From positions 1 through 32,798 of the forward strand of contig DUAT01000053.1 in the NCBI GenBank assembly GCA_012960755.1: a DNA stretch of 32,798 nucleotides, written 5' to 3'. The DNA is from Gammaproteobacteria bacterium. GTDB lineage: Bacteria; Pseudomonadota; Gammaproteobacteria; Pseudomonadales; Azotimanducaceae_A. Under the pieces are notes generated by a model, which worked only from the letters and a program-made list of their open reading frames with translations, had not been told where the DNA came from and made no database searches. This document shows positions 1 to 7,154 of this stretch, one piece after another. A program made the translations under genes and the position numbers. How positions within the stretch are numbered: position 1 is the stretch's first letter; each line of letters starts with the position of its first letter.

Positions 1-61
1 AAGAAGTGCAGATGAAACGCGAAGCCCGCCGCGGCGATTAATCACTCCAAGGGGTAGTATA

Positions 62-1445
62 TTCCAATCCAGAAATGAGCCTGAAGGGAAGGAGCATTAA
101 GCCCTTGACTTGAGTCGCTCATGGAGTTGTTGAAATAGATTATCTCGTGCTGAATTCATCTGTTCAGCGGCTTCATTGTCAGTCATTTCAGTGGCAAATG
201 CATTCAGCTTTTTGATCGTTTCACCTGGCTTCAAATATTGGCTGGGTCGAGGCAAGGAGAGGAGTTTTTCATAGGGCGTCATCATGTCCTGGTAAAGGTA
301 CTGCTTCCGGGACTTGCCCTTATCATCCATCACCGTGGTTGGGAAATAGCAAGGTCGATGGAAGTTGATATAGCGATAGACTTGCTCGCTGTTGAGCGCT
401 GAAAAATCATCAGCATAATGTTGTGGTATGTGCATATAGCCATACAGCTTGCGCACAACAGAACCATTCTTACTTTCAACTAAACCATTATCATTACTAT
501 GTCTTGGTCGTGATTTTGTGAACTCAATGTGCAGCTTTTCTAACAGCTCAGCAACAGTATAGTTGATGTATTCCCCGCCATTGTCTGCATGAAAACCCCT
601 TATTTTAAAGGGAAAACTAGCCAGTATCCGGTTCAGCGCTGGTAACATAAATACCTCACTGATCCGTTCCAGGGTGAACACCACCTGGAATTGGGTGACC
701 TCATCGACGGCATTGATATGGTAGATCCCTTTGCGCTTATCCTGATCGCCTTGATGCACTGAATCGATTCTGACATATCCAGGCTGGTTATTCGGACAGG
801 GCTTGCGGCGCTGACCGATAGGCGCAGTCCTGGGTCGTGTTTTTGTCAAAGTACATCGTTGTCGCTGATAGGTTTTAGATACACGCAGGTTGTACAAGTG
901 TGCGACAGATATACCGGCCAACTGTTGATACTCGACCTGGCCAAAACGTTTGAATGCACGTTCGCAAAGCTTCTTGAGCACCGCGCCGCTGGGTTGACTA
1001 TGCCGCTCATCCATGGTCGCCAACAAACGAATATCAGCCTCGGTGTATGCCCGCTTGAATCCGTTACGACGAGCAAGGCGGACTTTCACGGTGCCTGTTT
1101 TTGAGTATTGCTGTATTAGTCGTTTGGTTTGCGCCCGGGAGTAGCTGGTAACTTTCATCAGGTATCGCGTAATGGTGCCCTTGTCGGCTTTGCTGAGAAG
1201 CAGATAGTTGTGCTGCACCAGCGTCTTCTGGATCCAGCGGTAGCGCTCTTTCTTACTGGTCGCCACGCTGAAGGCCACTTCCTGGGTCCCCGCTAAAAAC
1301 TGCTCTATGGCAGCCAATGTCGTTAATTGTCTCAAGCTCATGATCGTTTTCATCCCACTGATCATGAACGACTACAATGGCCGCTTCAGGCTCATCTCAT
1401 ATTGGAAACACTTTTCTGCCTGCTTCAGGCTCATCTCATGTTGGA
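62..1445 (-). mobile_element. Insertion sequence with related end repeats and one DDE transposase gene
   Basis: The transposase gene is flanked by inverted copies of one sequence. Positions 62-86, read on the minus strand, and 1384-1407, read on the plus strand, share the 12-mer CTTCAGGCTCAT and then ATTGGAA. A second direct copy of the right-hand repeat lies at 1423-1445, giving tandem transposase-binding-type repeats at the promoter end. The exact tips and any target-site duplication are not certain because the window begins only 61 bases before the left repeat. The repeats and an intact reading frame suggest a recently active element. Confidence 0.7.
97..1365 (-). CDS. Transposase with integrase-type DDE catalytic core
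   Basis: This protein would catalyse cutting and joining of the surrounding insertion sequence. The 422-residue frame is intact. The N-terminal third carries helix-turn-helix-like segments that should bind the end repeats. The retroviral-integrase-type core has all three acidic residues: Asp201 in YVRIDSVHQGD, Asp261 in GFHADNGGEY and Glu297 in NGLVESKNG, with 35 residues between the last two (a D-35-E spacing). It resembles the large integrase-core transposases (IS481/ISNCY-like) of Gammaproteobacteria, but the exact IS group cannot be settled here. The start is ambiguous: ATG codons at residues 1, 5 and 9 are all possible and no strong ribosome site singles one out. The gene reads away from the double repeat at 1384-1445, which probably overlaps its promoter and would allow self-regulation. 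Confidence 0.9.
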   Translation of the reverse strand: MISGMKTIMSLRQLTTLAAIEQFLAGTQEVAFSVATSKKERYRWIQKTLVQHNYLLLSKADKGTITRYLMKVTSYSRAQTKRLIQQYSKTGTVKVRLARRNGFKRAYTEADIRLLATMDERHSQPSGAVLKKLCERAFKRFGQVEYQQLAGISVAHLYNLRVSKTYQRQRCTLTKTRPRTAPIGQRRKPCPNNQPGYVRIDSVHQGDQDKRKGIYHINAVDEVTQFQVVFTLERISEVFMLPALNRILASFPFKIRGFHADNGGEYINYTVAELLEKLHIEFTKSRPRHSNDNGLVESKNGSVVRKLYGYMHIPQHYADDFSALNSEQVYRYINFHRPCYFPTTVMDDKGKSRKQYLYQDMMTPYEKLLSLPRPSQYLKPGETIKKLNAFATEMTDNEAAEQMNSARDNLFQQLHERLKSRA

Positions 1446-1513
1446 GAAGACTGGGGTTGTCGTATTCCGAACGTATAGGGTAGAGTAGCCACAAATAGGG
1501 CGTTTGTTTTTCC

Positions 1514-1519
1514 TATACT
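1514..1519 (+). promoter_or_regulatory. Possible -10 box before the cupin gene
   Basis: TATACT lies in the ten-mer TCCTATACTC at 1511-1520. The same ten-mer occurs at 2401-2410 ahead of the carbonic anhydrase gene. It resembles a sigma-70 -10 element, but no convincing -35 is visible, so this is only a candidate. Confidence 0.25.
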
Positions 1520-1548
1520 CGAAAAGGCAGGCCACTAACTGTGCCTAT

Positions 1549-1569
1549 CCGCTCAGATTTTCTGAGTGG
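1549..1569 (+). promoter_or_regulatory. Hairpin in the leader of the cupin gene
   Basis: CCGCTCAG at 1549-1556 pairs with CTGAGTGG at 1562-1569 (one G-U pair) around a five-base loop, about 45 bases before the cupin start codon. It could be a leader or mRNA-stability hairpin. There is no T-run after it, so it does not look like a standard terminator. Confidence 0.3.
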
Positions 1570-1614
1570 AGCCTGATCAACTTTACTTGCGAGCCAGACT
1601 TTTAAGGAGACGCC

Positions 1615-2058
1615 ATGAACACATTTCTACCCATCATACAACCGGCAGATAATGCTCCAGAGCCGTTGAATATTGGCGGTTTTCAGATAACCGTGCTTGC
1701 GTCAACCAAGCAAACCGGTGGCTACGAATTATTTCGTATCACTGGCCCTGAGGGGACGGGTCCCGGGCCACACTACCATCCATGGGACGAATCTTTTTTT
1801 GTTCTGAGCGGAACGGTTTATTGCGGGATGAATGAGGAAAAAACGCTGGCAACCGCCGGTACCCTGATTCATGTACCGGGTGGAACAACACACTGGTTCA
1901 AATTTGCCGAAGGCGGTGGAGAGTTTTTTTCGATAACCTCACATGGACATGCATCGCAAATGTTCACCGCATTCAACAAGGGAGTCAATTGGGAAAATCC
2001 CGACCGTGAAGCCCTGATTGCGCTGGCCGCAAGCTACGGGCAAGTGGTGGTAGCCTAA
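1615..2058 (+). CDS. Single-domain cupin protein
   Basis: A small beta-barrel protein of 147 residues with one cupin domain filling most of its length. The first cupin motif is clear: GPHYHPWDESFFVLSG supplies His53, His55 and Glu59. The second motif, HVPGGTTHWF, supplies His93, so the usual 3-His/1-Glu metal site is complete and an enzymatic role (dioxygenase, isomerase or quercetinase-like) is possible. No substrate can be named. The start is well supported by AAGGAG seven to eight bases before the ATG. There is no signal peptide, so it should be cytoplasmic. It stands alone between a transposon and an eroded IS91 fragment, with its own possible promoter, and no operon partner helps assign its function. 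Confidence 0.85.
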   Translation: MNTFLPIIQPADNAPEPLNIGGFQITVLASTKQTGGYELFRITGPEGTGPGPHYHPWDESFFVLSGTVYCGMNEEKTLATAGTLIHVPGGTTHWFKFAEGGGEFFSITSHGHASQMFTAFNKGVNWENPDREALIALAASYGQVVVA

Positions 2059-2064
2059 ACGCCA

Positions 2065-2092
2065 GGAATAATGGGGTCGGAATAATGGGGTC
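2065..2092 (+). repeat. Tandem 14-bp repeat of the GGGGTCAGAGT type
   Basis: GGAATAATGGGGTC occurs twice back to back (2065-2078 and 2079-2092) and is followed by AGAGTAAA. Motifs of the form TGGGGTCAGAGTAAA are common near REP-associated or IS200-like elements in Gammaproteobacteria. No such transposase gene is present here, so this is a leftover or a stand-alone repeat. Confidence 0.5.
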
Positions 2093-2109
2093 AGAGTAAA
2101 AAAGGGGGC

Positions 2110-2250
2110 TTGCCACCAAAGCGCATGATCGTGCACCCAGGAGTAGGCGCCCCAGCCGAGCAGGTAGGCTTGTGCCGATACATCATCAGGCCGGCAGTAT
2201 CCGCAAAGCGGCTATCGATGAGCCGAAACGGCAGGGTTCTCTACGCCCAG
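2110..2250 (+). pseudogene. Eroded fragment of an IS91-family (Y2/HUH) transposase
   Basis: A short reading frame here translates to a stretch containing GLCRYIIRPAVSAKRLSMSR. This closely resembles the conserved middle of IS91-family transposases (consensus roughly LCRYISRPAVSEKRLSLT), preceded by GVGAPAEQ, which matches the region just upstream in that family. Some residues between the two parts are missing, and the frame stops at a TGA soon after the match (LYAQMLELV*). Both ends of the gene are absent, so only about 45 codons remain. It is a separate relic from the C-terminal IS91 fragment near 8239-8517. The rest of 2251-2400 shows nothing recognisable. Recognition rests on remembered family sequence, not on a search. 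Confidence 0.6.
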
Positions 2251-2402
2251 ATGTTGGAGTTGGTGTGAAATAGAGTGGTGAGGAAGTAGAAATGAGCTTT
2301 CATCGGGTAGCAGGTGCGATAATTCACTGTAACTCAGGCAAATGCTGACGTAAATTGAGGTTCAATACATTCGAGGTTTCGGCAATATAGCTTTAATGCT
2401 TC

Positions 2403-2452
2403 CTATACTCTGAAACTAGAATTACTCTTGGTCTTGTCATCGAAGTAGATAG
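2403..2452 (+). repeat. 50-bp repeat, copy A, ending at the cassette insertion point
   Basis: These 50 bases recur without mismatch at 30463-30512. The copies diverge right after ...GTAGATAG. In copy A the next bases are TTAGGT, so the final G of the repeat is the G of a GTTAGGT core site (2452-2458). It may therefore be the 3' part of an attI-like or other recombination site. It includes TATACT (2404-2409), a possible promoter element for the downstream cassette gene. Confidence 0.6.
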
Positions 2453-3292
2453 TTAGGTGATCAACAAGTGAAGAAAGGCATGTGTAATGTAGAAAAAAAA
2501 TCAAATAAATTGACGTTCGATGGACGGCGACGATTTCTTAAAAAGGCCGGTCTCGCTACACTCGGCGCCGCCCTAGGCTCGCGGGCATTGGCTGCTGCTT
2601 CTCCAAAACCAGAAAATGTCATTTCAGCCAATGAGGCTTTGGATCGCCTTATGGAAGGAAATATGAGGTACGTAAATGGCGACTCTAAACTGCACGACTT
2701 CAACGCGGAGCGTGAAGCCCTGGTTGGAGGTCAGAACCCGTATGCTGGCATCCTCAGTTGTGCCGATTCGCGGATTGTGCCTGAGTACGCTTTTGATAGT
2801 TCTCGTGGCGACCTATTTGTAGTTCGTGTCGCAGGTAACTTTGTATCCACGAACGGTCTGGCCAGTCTCGAATATGCTGCTACATATCTTGGGACTCGGC
2901 TTTTGATGGTTCTTGGGCATCAAAAATGCGGCGCAATCTCAGGCGCCATATCTGCGATTCGTGAGGGTACGGTGTTGCCTGGCCGGCTCCCGGAACTGAT
3001 CGAATCCATAGCACCTTCTGTTGGTTTGGCAATCGGTCAGCCTGGAGATCTTCTCGAGAACGCTGTTAGAGAGAATGTCCGGTTAAACGTCGCTGCGTTA
3101 AGAGCCGCCTCTCCGATCCTAAGCGGGATGGTCGCCAGGGAGGAGTTGCGAGTTGTGGGCGGCGTCTATAATCTGGAATCTGGCCGGGTTGATTTGCTTA
3201 GTTGAGCAACGCCAAATGCCACCTAACCAGTGCGATCAAGTTGCTCCCTTCGGTCGCTGGACTGGCCTATCGGCCAGCACTTGTTGCAGGCG
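2453..3292 (+). mobile_element. Integron-type gene cassette carrying the carbonic anhydrase
   Basis: The segment has the layout of an integron cassette. It starts inside GTTAGGT (2452-2458, fits GTTRRRY), has the gene start only 15 bases later, and ends in an attC-like site whose right core is GTTAAAT (3292-3298). Recombination between the G and TT of the two cores would excise exactly 2453-3292. No integrase gene lies in the window, so whether this belongs to a full integron array or is a stray cassette is unknown. Confidence 0.55.
2468..3205 (+). CDS. Beta-class carbonic anhydrase with Tat export signal
   Basis: It should interconvert carbon dioxide and bicarbonate. The zinc ligands of the beta class are in place: Cys98 and Asp100-Arg102 in SCADSRIVPE, and His151 and Cys154 in GHQKCGA. 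The N-terminus is a twin-arginine signal: RRRFLKKAG (residues 20-28), a hydrophobic stretch, and ALAAASP as a likely cleavage region. The folded zinc enzyme would therefore be exported to the periplasm. At 245 residues it is the usual size for exported beta enzymes. GTG at 2468 is preferred because AGGTGA precedes it at good distance; ATG at 2480 is the alternative and keeps the whole signal. The gene fills an integron-like cassette, followed 16 bases later by an attC-like site. Confidence 0.9.
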   Translation: MKKGMCNVEKKSNKLTFDGRRRFLKKAGLATLGAALGSRALAAASPKPENVISANEALDRLMEGNMRYVNGDSKLHDFNAEREALVGGQNPYAGILSCADSRIVPEYAFDSSRGDLFVVRVAGNFVSTNGLASLEYAATYLGTRLLMVLGHQKCGAISGAISAIREGTVLPGRLPELIESIAPSVGLAIGQPGDLLENAVRENVRLNVAALRAASPILSGMVAREELRVVGGVYNLESGRVDLLS

Positions 3293-3298
3293 TTAAAT
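3221..3298 (+). other. attC-like recombination site (59-base-element type)
   Basis: The 78-bp sequence begins with ACCTAAC (fits the left core RYYYAAC) and ends with GTTAAAT (fits the right core GTTRRRY). Inside these, TGCGATCAAG on the left arm pairs imperfectly with CTTGTTGCA on the right arm, leaving unpaired bases as attC sites do. The centre holds a perfect CTGGCC/GGCCAG hairpin at 3263-3278. Position just after a gene's stop codon is also typical. Folding of the bottom strand has not been computed. Confidence 0.65.
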
Positions 3299-3314
3299 TA
3301 CAATAGGTAATGTT

Positions 3315-3599
3315 GTGCTAGATAATATAGCCAATTTCAAATCTACTTGGTATAAGATTCCATGTGTTTTACTTATTCTGTCTCCTTTAATTGCTCCTCA
3401 GTACAATCAGGGGTATGACAGCTACATTCAGAACCTTTTCATTTCCTTTACCTTTGTGGGCTGTGTTTGTAGTGTTATCTGGTTTCTCCAGGTCAAAAAA
3501 GTCCTTCCTAGAGTTGTCATCGGGGTTATTGCAAGCTGCTATGTGATTTTTTCGGTATTGATAATTGGCGGGTTTATTCGTGGCAGCATACAAATTTAA
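3315..3599 (+). CDS. Small membrane protein of unknown function, possibly truncated
   Basis: A 94-residue protein with three likely transmembrane stretches: about residues 15-30 (IPCVLLILSPLIAPQ), 40-60 (LFISFTFVGCVCSVIWFL) and 65-88 (VVIGVIASCYVIFSVLIIGG). No family is recognised. The GTG start at 3315 follows an AGGT. It lies 17 bases after the attC-like core, so it looks like the gene of a second cassette; many cassette genes are small, unnamed membrane proteins like this. Its stop codon (3597-3599) falls exactly where the minus-strand intron-like sequence begins. The original C-terminus may therefore have been longer and its own attC site replaced or interrupted. Base composition is more AT-rich than the block to its right. 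Confidence 0.6.
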   Translation: MLDNIANFKSTWYKIPCVLLILSPLIAPQYNQGYDSYIQNLFISFTFVGCVCSVIWFLQVKKVLPRVVIGVIASCYVIFSVLIIGGFIRGSIQI

Positions 3600-3708
3600 T
3601 CGGGTAGCCGGGGGTCTCTAACCCCCAGCCCCACAGCACTGTACATGTAGATATGCATATGGCGGTTCAGGTAGGTACATGTAGATATGCATATGGCGGT
3701 TCAGGTAG
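3599..3708 (-). mobile_element. Remnant 3' end of a group II intron, with domain V duplicated
   Basis: Read on the minus strand, the segment starts with GAACCGCCATATGC... and ...CATGTACAGTG, resembling the domain V hairpin (consensus GAACCGCCGTATGC...ACGTACGGTG). This is followed by a perfect hairpin (GGGGGT/ACCCCC, a domain VI candidate) and a CTACCCGAT terminus typical of bacterial intron 3' ends. The domain V unit is present twice as exact 34-bp tandem copies (3641-3674, 3675-3708). No reverse transcriptase or 5' part is present. Identification is from remembered consensus, so it is moderate. The intron end abuts the cassette-like gene to its left; group IIC introns are known to target attC sites. 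Confidence 0.55.
3641..3708 (+). repeat. Exact 34-bp tandem duplication
   Basis: The unit beginning GTACATGTAGATATGC occurs at 3641-3674 and again, identical, at 3675-3708. The unit length equals the length of a group II intron domain V. The next base starts the coding remnant of the AhpD-like gene, so the duplication lies at the junction of two blocks. Confidence 0.9.
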
Positions 3709-4126
3709 GCCCAGGGCTCTGGAGGCGTTTTCCGGATTTTTCCACCAGGTCATGGCTGACCCGCGCCTGGAGGAAAAATACCGGGAACTGGCGTACCTGA
3801 AAACCGCGATGCTGGCCGGCTGCAAGCTCTGCATCGCCAACCACACCGCCTCGGCCAAGGCCGTGGGCGTTAGGGAACAGCAAATCGCCGCCCTGGACAC
3901 CTACCAGGAGAGCGGCGAATTCAACGAACTGGAAAAAGACATCCTGCGCTTTACCGAGCATGTCGCGGGCGAAAGCGGAAAATCGCCCGAGCCGTTGTTG
4001 GCGCGCCTGCGCGAGGGCCTCGGCAACGACGGCGTCATCATCCTGACCCAGGTGATCGGCATCGCCAACCTGTTCTCGTGCTTCAACAACGCCCTGCATA
4101 CCTACAACAGCGAAGACTACGCCTAG
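3709..4126 (+). pseudogene. AhpD/carboxymuconolactone decarboxylase-family protein, 5' end lost
   Basis: The recognisable part reads RPRALEAFSGFFHQVMADPR and then contains the family's redox motif in AGCKLCIANHTASAKAVG. AhpD-like proteins use this CxxC plus a nearby His as alkylhydroperoxidase or disulfide-relay centres; others in the family are decarboxylases. An open frame continues upstream to an ATG at 3653, but that part is translated from the duplicated intron sequence (it repeats TCRYAYGG-like residues), so it is not the native N-terminus. The first part of the gene was replaced by the junction at about 3709. The remaining 138 residues cover most of the domain, so a chimeric protein could still be made. 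It is the first gene of the GC-rich block and is followed 17 bases later by the kinase gene. Confidence 0.7.
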
Positions 4127-4143
4127 CGGGACGGACACGTACT

Positions 4144-5328
4144 ATGGCGGAAAACTGGTCGAACGAGCCGGCCGTCGTGGCCCTTCGGGTGTCGCGGCAA
4201 TTGCTGCGGGACCGGATTTTCCGGCCCAAGGCAGTCAGCCTGGAGGATGTCCCCTCCTCGGTCGAAGCCATTACCCCGGCCTGGTGGACGGCGATTTTTT
4301 GCCGGGATACACCGGCCGCGCAGGTCATCGGGCAGCGCCTTCTTACCCTTTCCAAAGGCACCCACGAGCGCCATCGTTTCGAGCTGAGCTACAACGATGC
4401 CGGTCAGGCGGCGGGGCTTCCCGAAGCGATCTTCACCAAATCGCTGCCGACCCTGGTGACCCGGATGATCGGCGGTTACAACGGCACGGCCCGGGCCGAG
4501 GGGCGTTTCTACATGCGCATCAGGCCGGAGCTGGAGATCGAAACCCCGCTTGGCTATCACGCCGCCTTCGATCGTCGAACACTGGCCGGCGTCAACGTGC
4601 TGGAGGATATCGCCGCAACCAGGAATGCCCAATTTTGCGACTTCCGCACCCGCGTGAGCCGGCAGATGGCCGAAGACATGGTCGATCTGCTGGCCAGCCT
4701 GCATGGCCATCTTTACGACCACCCCCGGCTCGACGCGGAGTTCCGCTGGGTCGCCAACTTCGCCGACTGGTTTCGCATCGGCGCCGGCAAGATGAAGACG
4801 GAACGTTATACCCAGGCGGCGATCAAACGGGCCGGCGAGCTGATCCCGCGCGACATCGCCGAGCGCCGCGCGCAAATCTGGCCGGCCACGATCGCGGCGG
4901 CGCGGATCCACCAGACCGGGCCACGCTGCCTGCTTCATTCGGATGTCCATATCGGCAACTGGTACCAGACTGGCGGCGGCGCCATGGGATTGTGCGACTG
5001 GCAGTGCCTGACCCAGGGGCACTGGTCGCGCGATCTTTCCTACCTACTGTCAACGGCGTTGACGCCTGAAGACCGGCGAGACTGGGAACGCGATCTGCTG
5101 CAACGTTATCTTGAGGGACTGAGCGCCGCCGTTGGCGGCGACATCGCCTTCGGTCCGGCCTGGGATCAATACCGGCGGCAAATGCTGCATGCCTTCTGGA
5201 TGTGGACGATTACCTTGTGCCATTCGCCGTTCCTACCGGCGATGCAGAGCGAGGAAACCAGCCTGGCGATGGTCTCACGCATCGCCACGGCAATGTCCGA
5301 CCTGGACAGCCTGTTGGCCCCCGATTGA
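4144..5328 (+). CDS. APH-fold phosphotransferase (small-molecule kinase)
   Basis: This 395-residue protein has the aminoglycoside phosphotransferase-like kinase fold, in the branch that includes ecdysteroid-kinase-like and other metabolite kinases. The catalytic loop LLHSDVHIGNW gives His265, Asp267 and Asn272, and the metal-binding Asp285 lies in GLCDWQ. It should transfer phosphate from ATP to a hydroxyl of an unknown small molecule, in the cytoplasm. The ATG at 4144 is chosen because it begins the conserved sequence; an open frame upstream overlaps the previous gene and is not native. It lies between an AhpD-like gene and an acyl-CoA ligase in the same GC-rich operon-like run, which suggests a catabolic rather than an antibiotic-resistance role. 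The substrate cannot be inferred. Confidence 0.8.
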   Translation: MAENWSNEPAVVALRVSRQLLRDRIFRPKAVSLEDVPSSVEAITPAWWTAIFCRDTPAAQVIGQRLLTLSKGTHERHRFELSYNDAGQAAGLPEAIFTKSLPTLVTRMIGGYNGTARAEGRFYMRIRPELEIETPLGYHAAFDRRTLAGVNVLEDIAATRNAQFCDFRTRVSRQMAEDMVDLLASLHGHLYDHPRLDAEFRWVANFADWFRIGAGKMKTERYTQAAIKRAGELIPRDIAERRAQIWPATIAAARIHQTGPRCLLHSDVHIGNWYQTGGGAMGLCDWQCLTQGHWSRDLSYLLSTALTPEDRRDWERDLLQRYLEGLSAAVGGDIAFGPAWDQYRRQMLHAFWMWTITLCHSPFLPAMQSEETSLAMVSRIATAMSDLDSLLAPD

Positions 5329-5398
5329 TTGATCCGGCGCCGAATTGCGACGCTCGATATTTACCATGGTAAGGTAGCGGCAAAAGGAGAGGCGAACG

Positions 5399-7060
5399 AT
5401 GCAGGAGCTGCCGAAAATCTCCGAGCGCTACAGCGCCGAGGAGATCAAGTCGTTTTACGATGCCGGATACTGGACGACGCAAACGCTTACCGACCTGGTC
5501 GATCTCTGGGCGGACAAACAGCCCGACGAGATTTTCGTAACCGATGCCACTTCGGCGCTTACTTTCGGCCAGTTGCGCGAGCGCGCCTATAGAGCTGCCG
5601 CCGGCCTGGCCCGCAGCGGCATCGAGCCCGGCGACCGGGTCGTCATTCAACTGCCGAACTGGAGCGAATTCGTCACCGCCGTGGTCGCCGTGGCGCGCTG
5701 CCGGGCCATCGTGGTGCCGATCATGCCGATCTACCGGCACGACGAAGCAAGTTATATCGTGCAGCATTCGGGCGCCCGCGCCGCGATTACCTGCAAGGAT
5801 TTCGGCGGCTTCGATTTTGCCGCCATGTACCGCGACATCGCGCCCGATTGCCCCGAATGCGCCGCCGTTTACCTGGCCCGCGCCGCCGCGCCCGAAGCTG
5901 GCGCCCTGCCGCTATCGGCATTGCTGGTTGACGGCGAACTCGACGACATCATGGCCGAACTCGGAGCCCCGCCCGGGCCCGACGACGGCAACCTGATTAT
6001 CTACACCTCGGGCACCACGGCGCGGCCCAAGGGCTGTTTTCATACCTGGAACACCATGGCTTTTTCGGCCCGCGTGATCGCCCGGAACCTGGCCTTCGGC
6101 AGCAAAGACGTAGCCTTCGGTCCGTCCCCGGTGACCCACGGCACCGGCTATATGACCAGCGTGCTGGTCCCCCTGTTTGTCGGCGGCAAGAGCCATTTGA
6201 TGGAAGCCTGGGATCCGGCCGAGGCGCCGCACCGGATTGCCCGGCACGGCTGTACCACGGCGATGACGGCAACGCCGTTCCTGCAGATGCTGCTCGACGC
6301 CCATGATCCTGACGCCCACGACCTAAGCAGCATGCGGTTGTGGGTGGCGGCGGGCGCACCGATCCCGGCCCCGGTGTTCGAACGCTCCCGGCAGGTCTTC
6401 CCCGGGTTAGAGGTGCTGAGCCTCTATGGCCGCAGCGAAAACTTTCTCACCACCATGTGCAACACTGGCGACGACCCGCTGCTGTCGACGACATCGGACG
6501 GCTGCGCGCCGCCCGGCATCGAGATTGCCGCCGTCGATGGCCACGGGGCAATGCAGCAGCCCGGCGTGGAAGGCGACCTGTGCTACCGGGGACCGGGCCA
6601 TATGGTGAAATATTTCCGCCAGTCGGAATTAACGGCGGAGCTGTTCACGGAGGATGGCTTCTCGCGCTCGGGCGACCTGGGCACCATCAACGAGGCGGGC
6701 TACCTGCGGGTCACCGGCCGCCTGAAGGACATCATCATCCGCGGCGGCATGAATATCTCCGCGGTCGAAGTCGAAAGCCTGCTGCTGAGCCATCCGTCGG
6801 TGCAGAACGCCGCCGTGGTGGCGATGCCCGACGAGCGTCTGGGCGAAAAGGCCTGCGCCTACATCGTCCCAACAGCGGGCGCGCAACCGTCTCTCGAAGA
6901 CCTGGCCACCTACCTGCGTGAGGAGCATGACTTCGCCATCCAGAAACTGCCCGAGCGGATCGAACTGGTCGAGACCTTGCCGATGACCGCCACCGGCAAG
7001 GTGCAGAAACACCTGCTGCGCGCGGACGTGGCGGAGAAGCTTGCGCAGGCTGGGGGATAA
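5399..7060 (+). CDS. Acyl-CoA ligase (AMP-forming, ANL superfamily)
   Basis: The 553-residue enzyme should activate a carboxylic acid as acyl-AMP and then acyl-CoA. The P-loop IIYTSGTTARPKG lies around residues 200-212, the adenylate-binding LYGRSE motif around 341, and the hinge motif GRLKDIIIRGGMNISAVE around 440. The catalytic lysine is Lys534 in TATGKVQKH. Overall it resembles medium-chain or cyclohexanecarboxylate-type CoA ligases; the substrate cannot be fixed from sequence alone. The ATG start at 5399 has a strong AAAGGAGAGG ribosome site. It follows the kinase by 70 bases in the same direction and precedes a TauD-type dioxygenase. Together they suggest a short catabolic operon for an organic acid. 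Codon use is GC-rich like its neighbours from 3709 to 7985. Confidence 0.9.
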   Translation: MQELPKISERYSAEEIKSFYDAGYWTTQTLTDLVDLWADKQPDEIFVTDATSALTFGQLRERAYRAAAGLARSGIEPGDRVVIQLPNWSEFVTAVVAVARCRAIVVPIMPIYRHDEASYIVQHSGARAAITCKDFGGFDFAAMYRDIAPDCPECAAVYLARAAAPEAGALPLSALLVDGELDDIMAELGAPPGPDDGNLIIYTSGTTARPKGCFHTWNTMAFSARVIARNLAFGSKDVAFGPSPVTHGTGYMTSVLVPLFVGGKSHLMEAWDPAEAPHRIARHGCTTAMTATPFLQMLLDAHDPDAHDLSSMRLWVAAGAPIPAPVFERSRQVFPGLEVLSLYGRSENFLTTMCNTGDDPLLSTTSDGCAPPGIEIAAVDGHGAMQQPGVEGDLCYRGPGHMVKYFRQSELTAELFTEDGFSRSGDLGTINEAGYLRVTGRLKDIIIRGGMNISAVEVESLLLSHPSVQNAAVVAMPDERLGEKACAYIVPTAGAQPSLEDLATYLREEHDFAIQKLPERIELVETLPMTATGKVQKHLLRADVAEKLAQAGG

Positions 7061-7154
7061 ACCGGCGTCCTGTGCGCGCTACGGAACAACATCCCGCCGT
7101 ATTGAAATCGCCGCGCCGGCGTGCGAATTTAGCTTCCCAAAGGCGCGCCAACGC

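Noticed and set aside
3600..3640. The GGGGGT/ACCCCC hairpin after the small membrane protein as a transcription terminator or attC site
   Set aside because: There is no T-run on either side and no core sites. It fits better as the last hairpin of the intron-like sequence on the minus strand.
4123..5022. Long minus-strand open frames inside the GC-rich block
   Set aside because: They are antisense shadows of clearly recognisable plus-strand enzymes, a common effect of high GC content.
4144..5328. The APH-fold kinase as aminoglycoside resistance
   Set aside because: Only the general kinase motifs match; the neighbours are catabolic genes and the sequence is closer in style to metabolite kinases.
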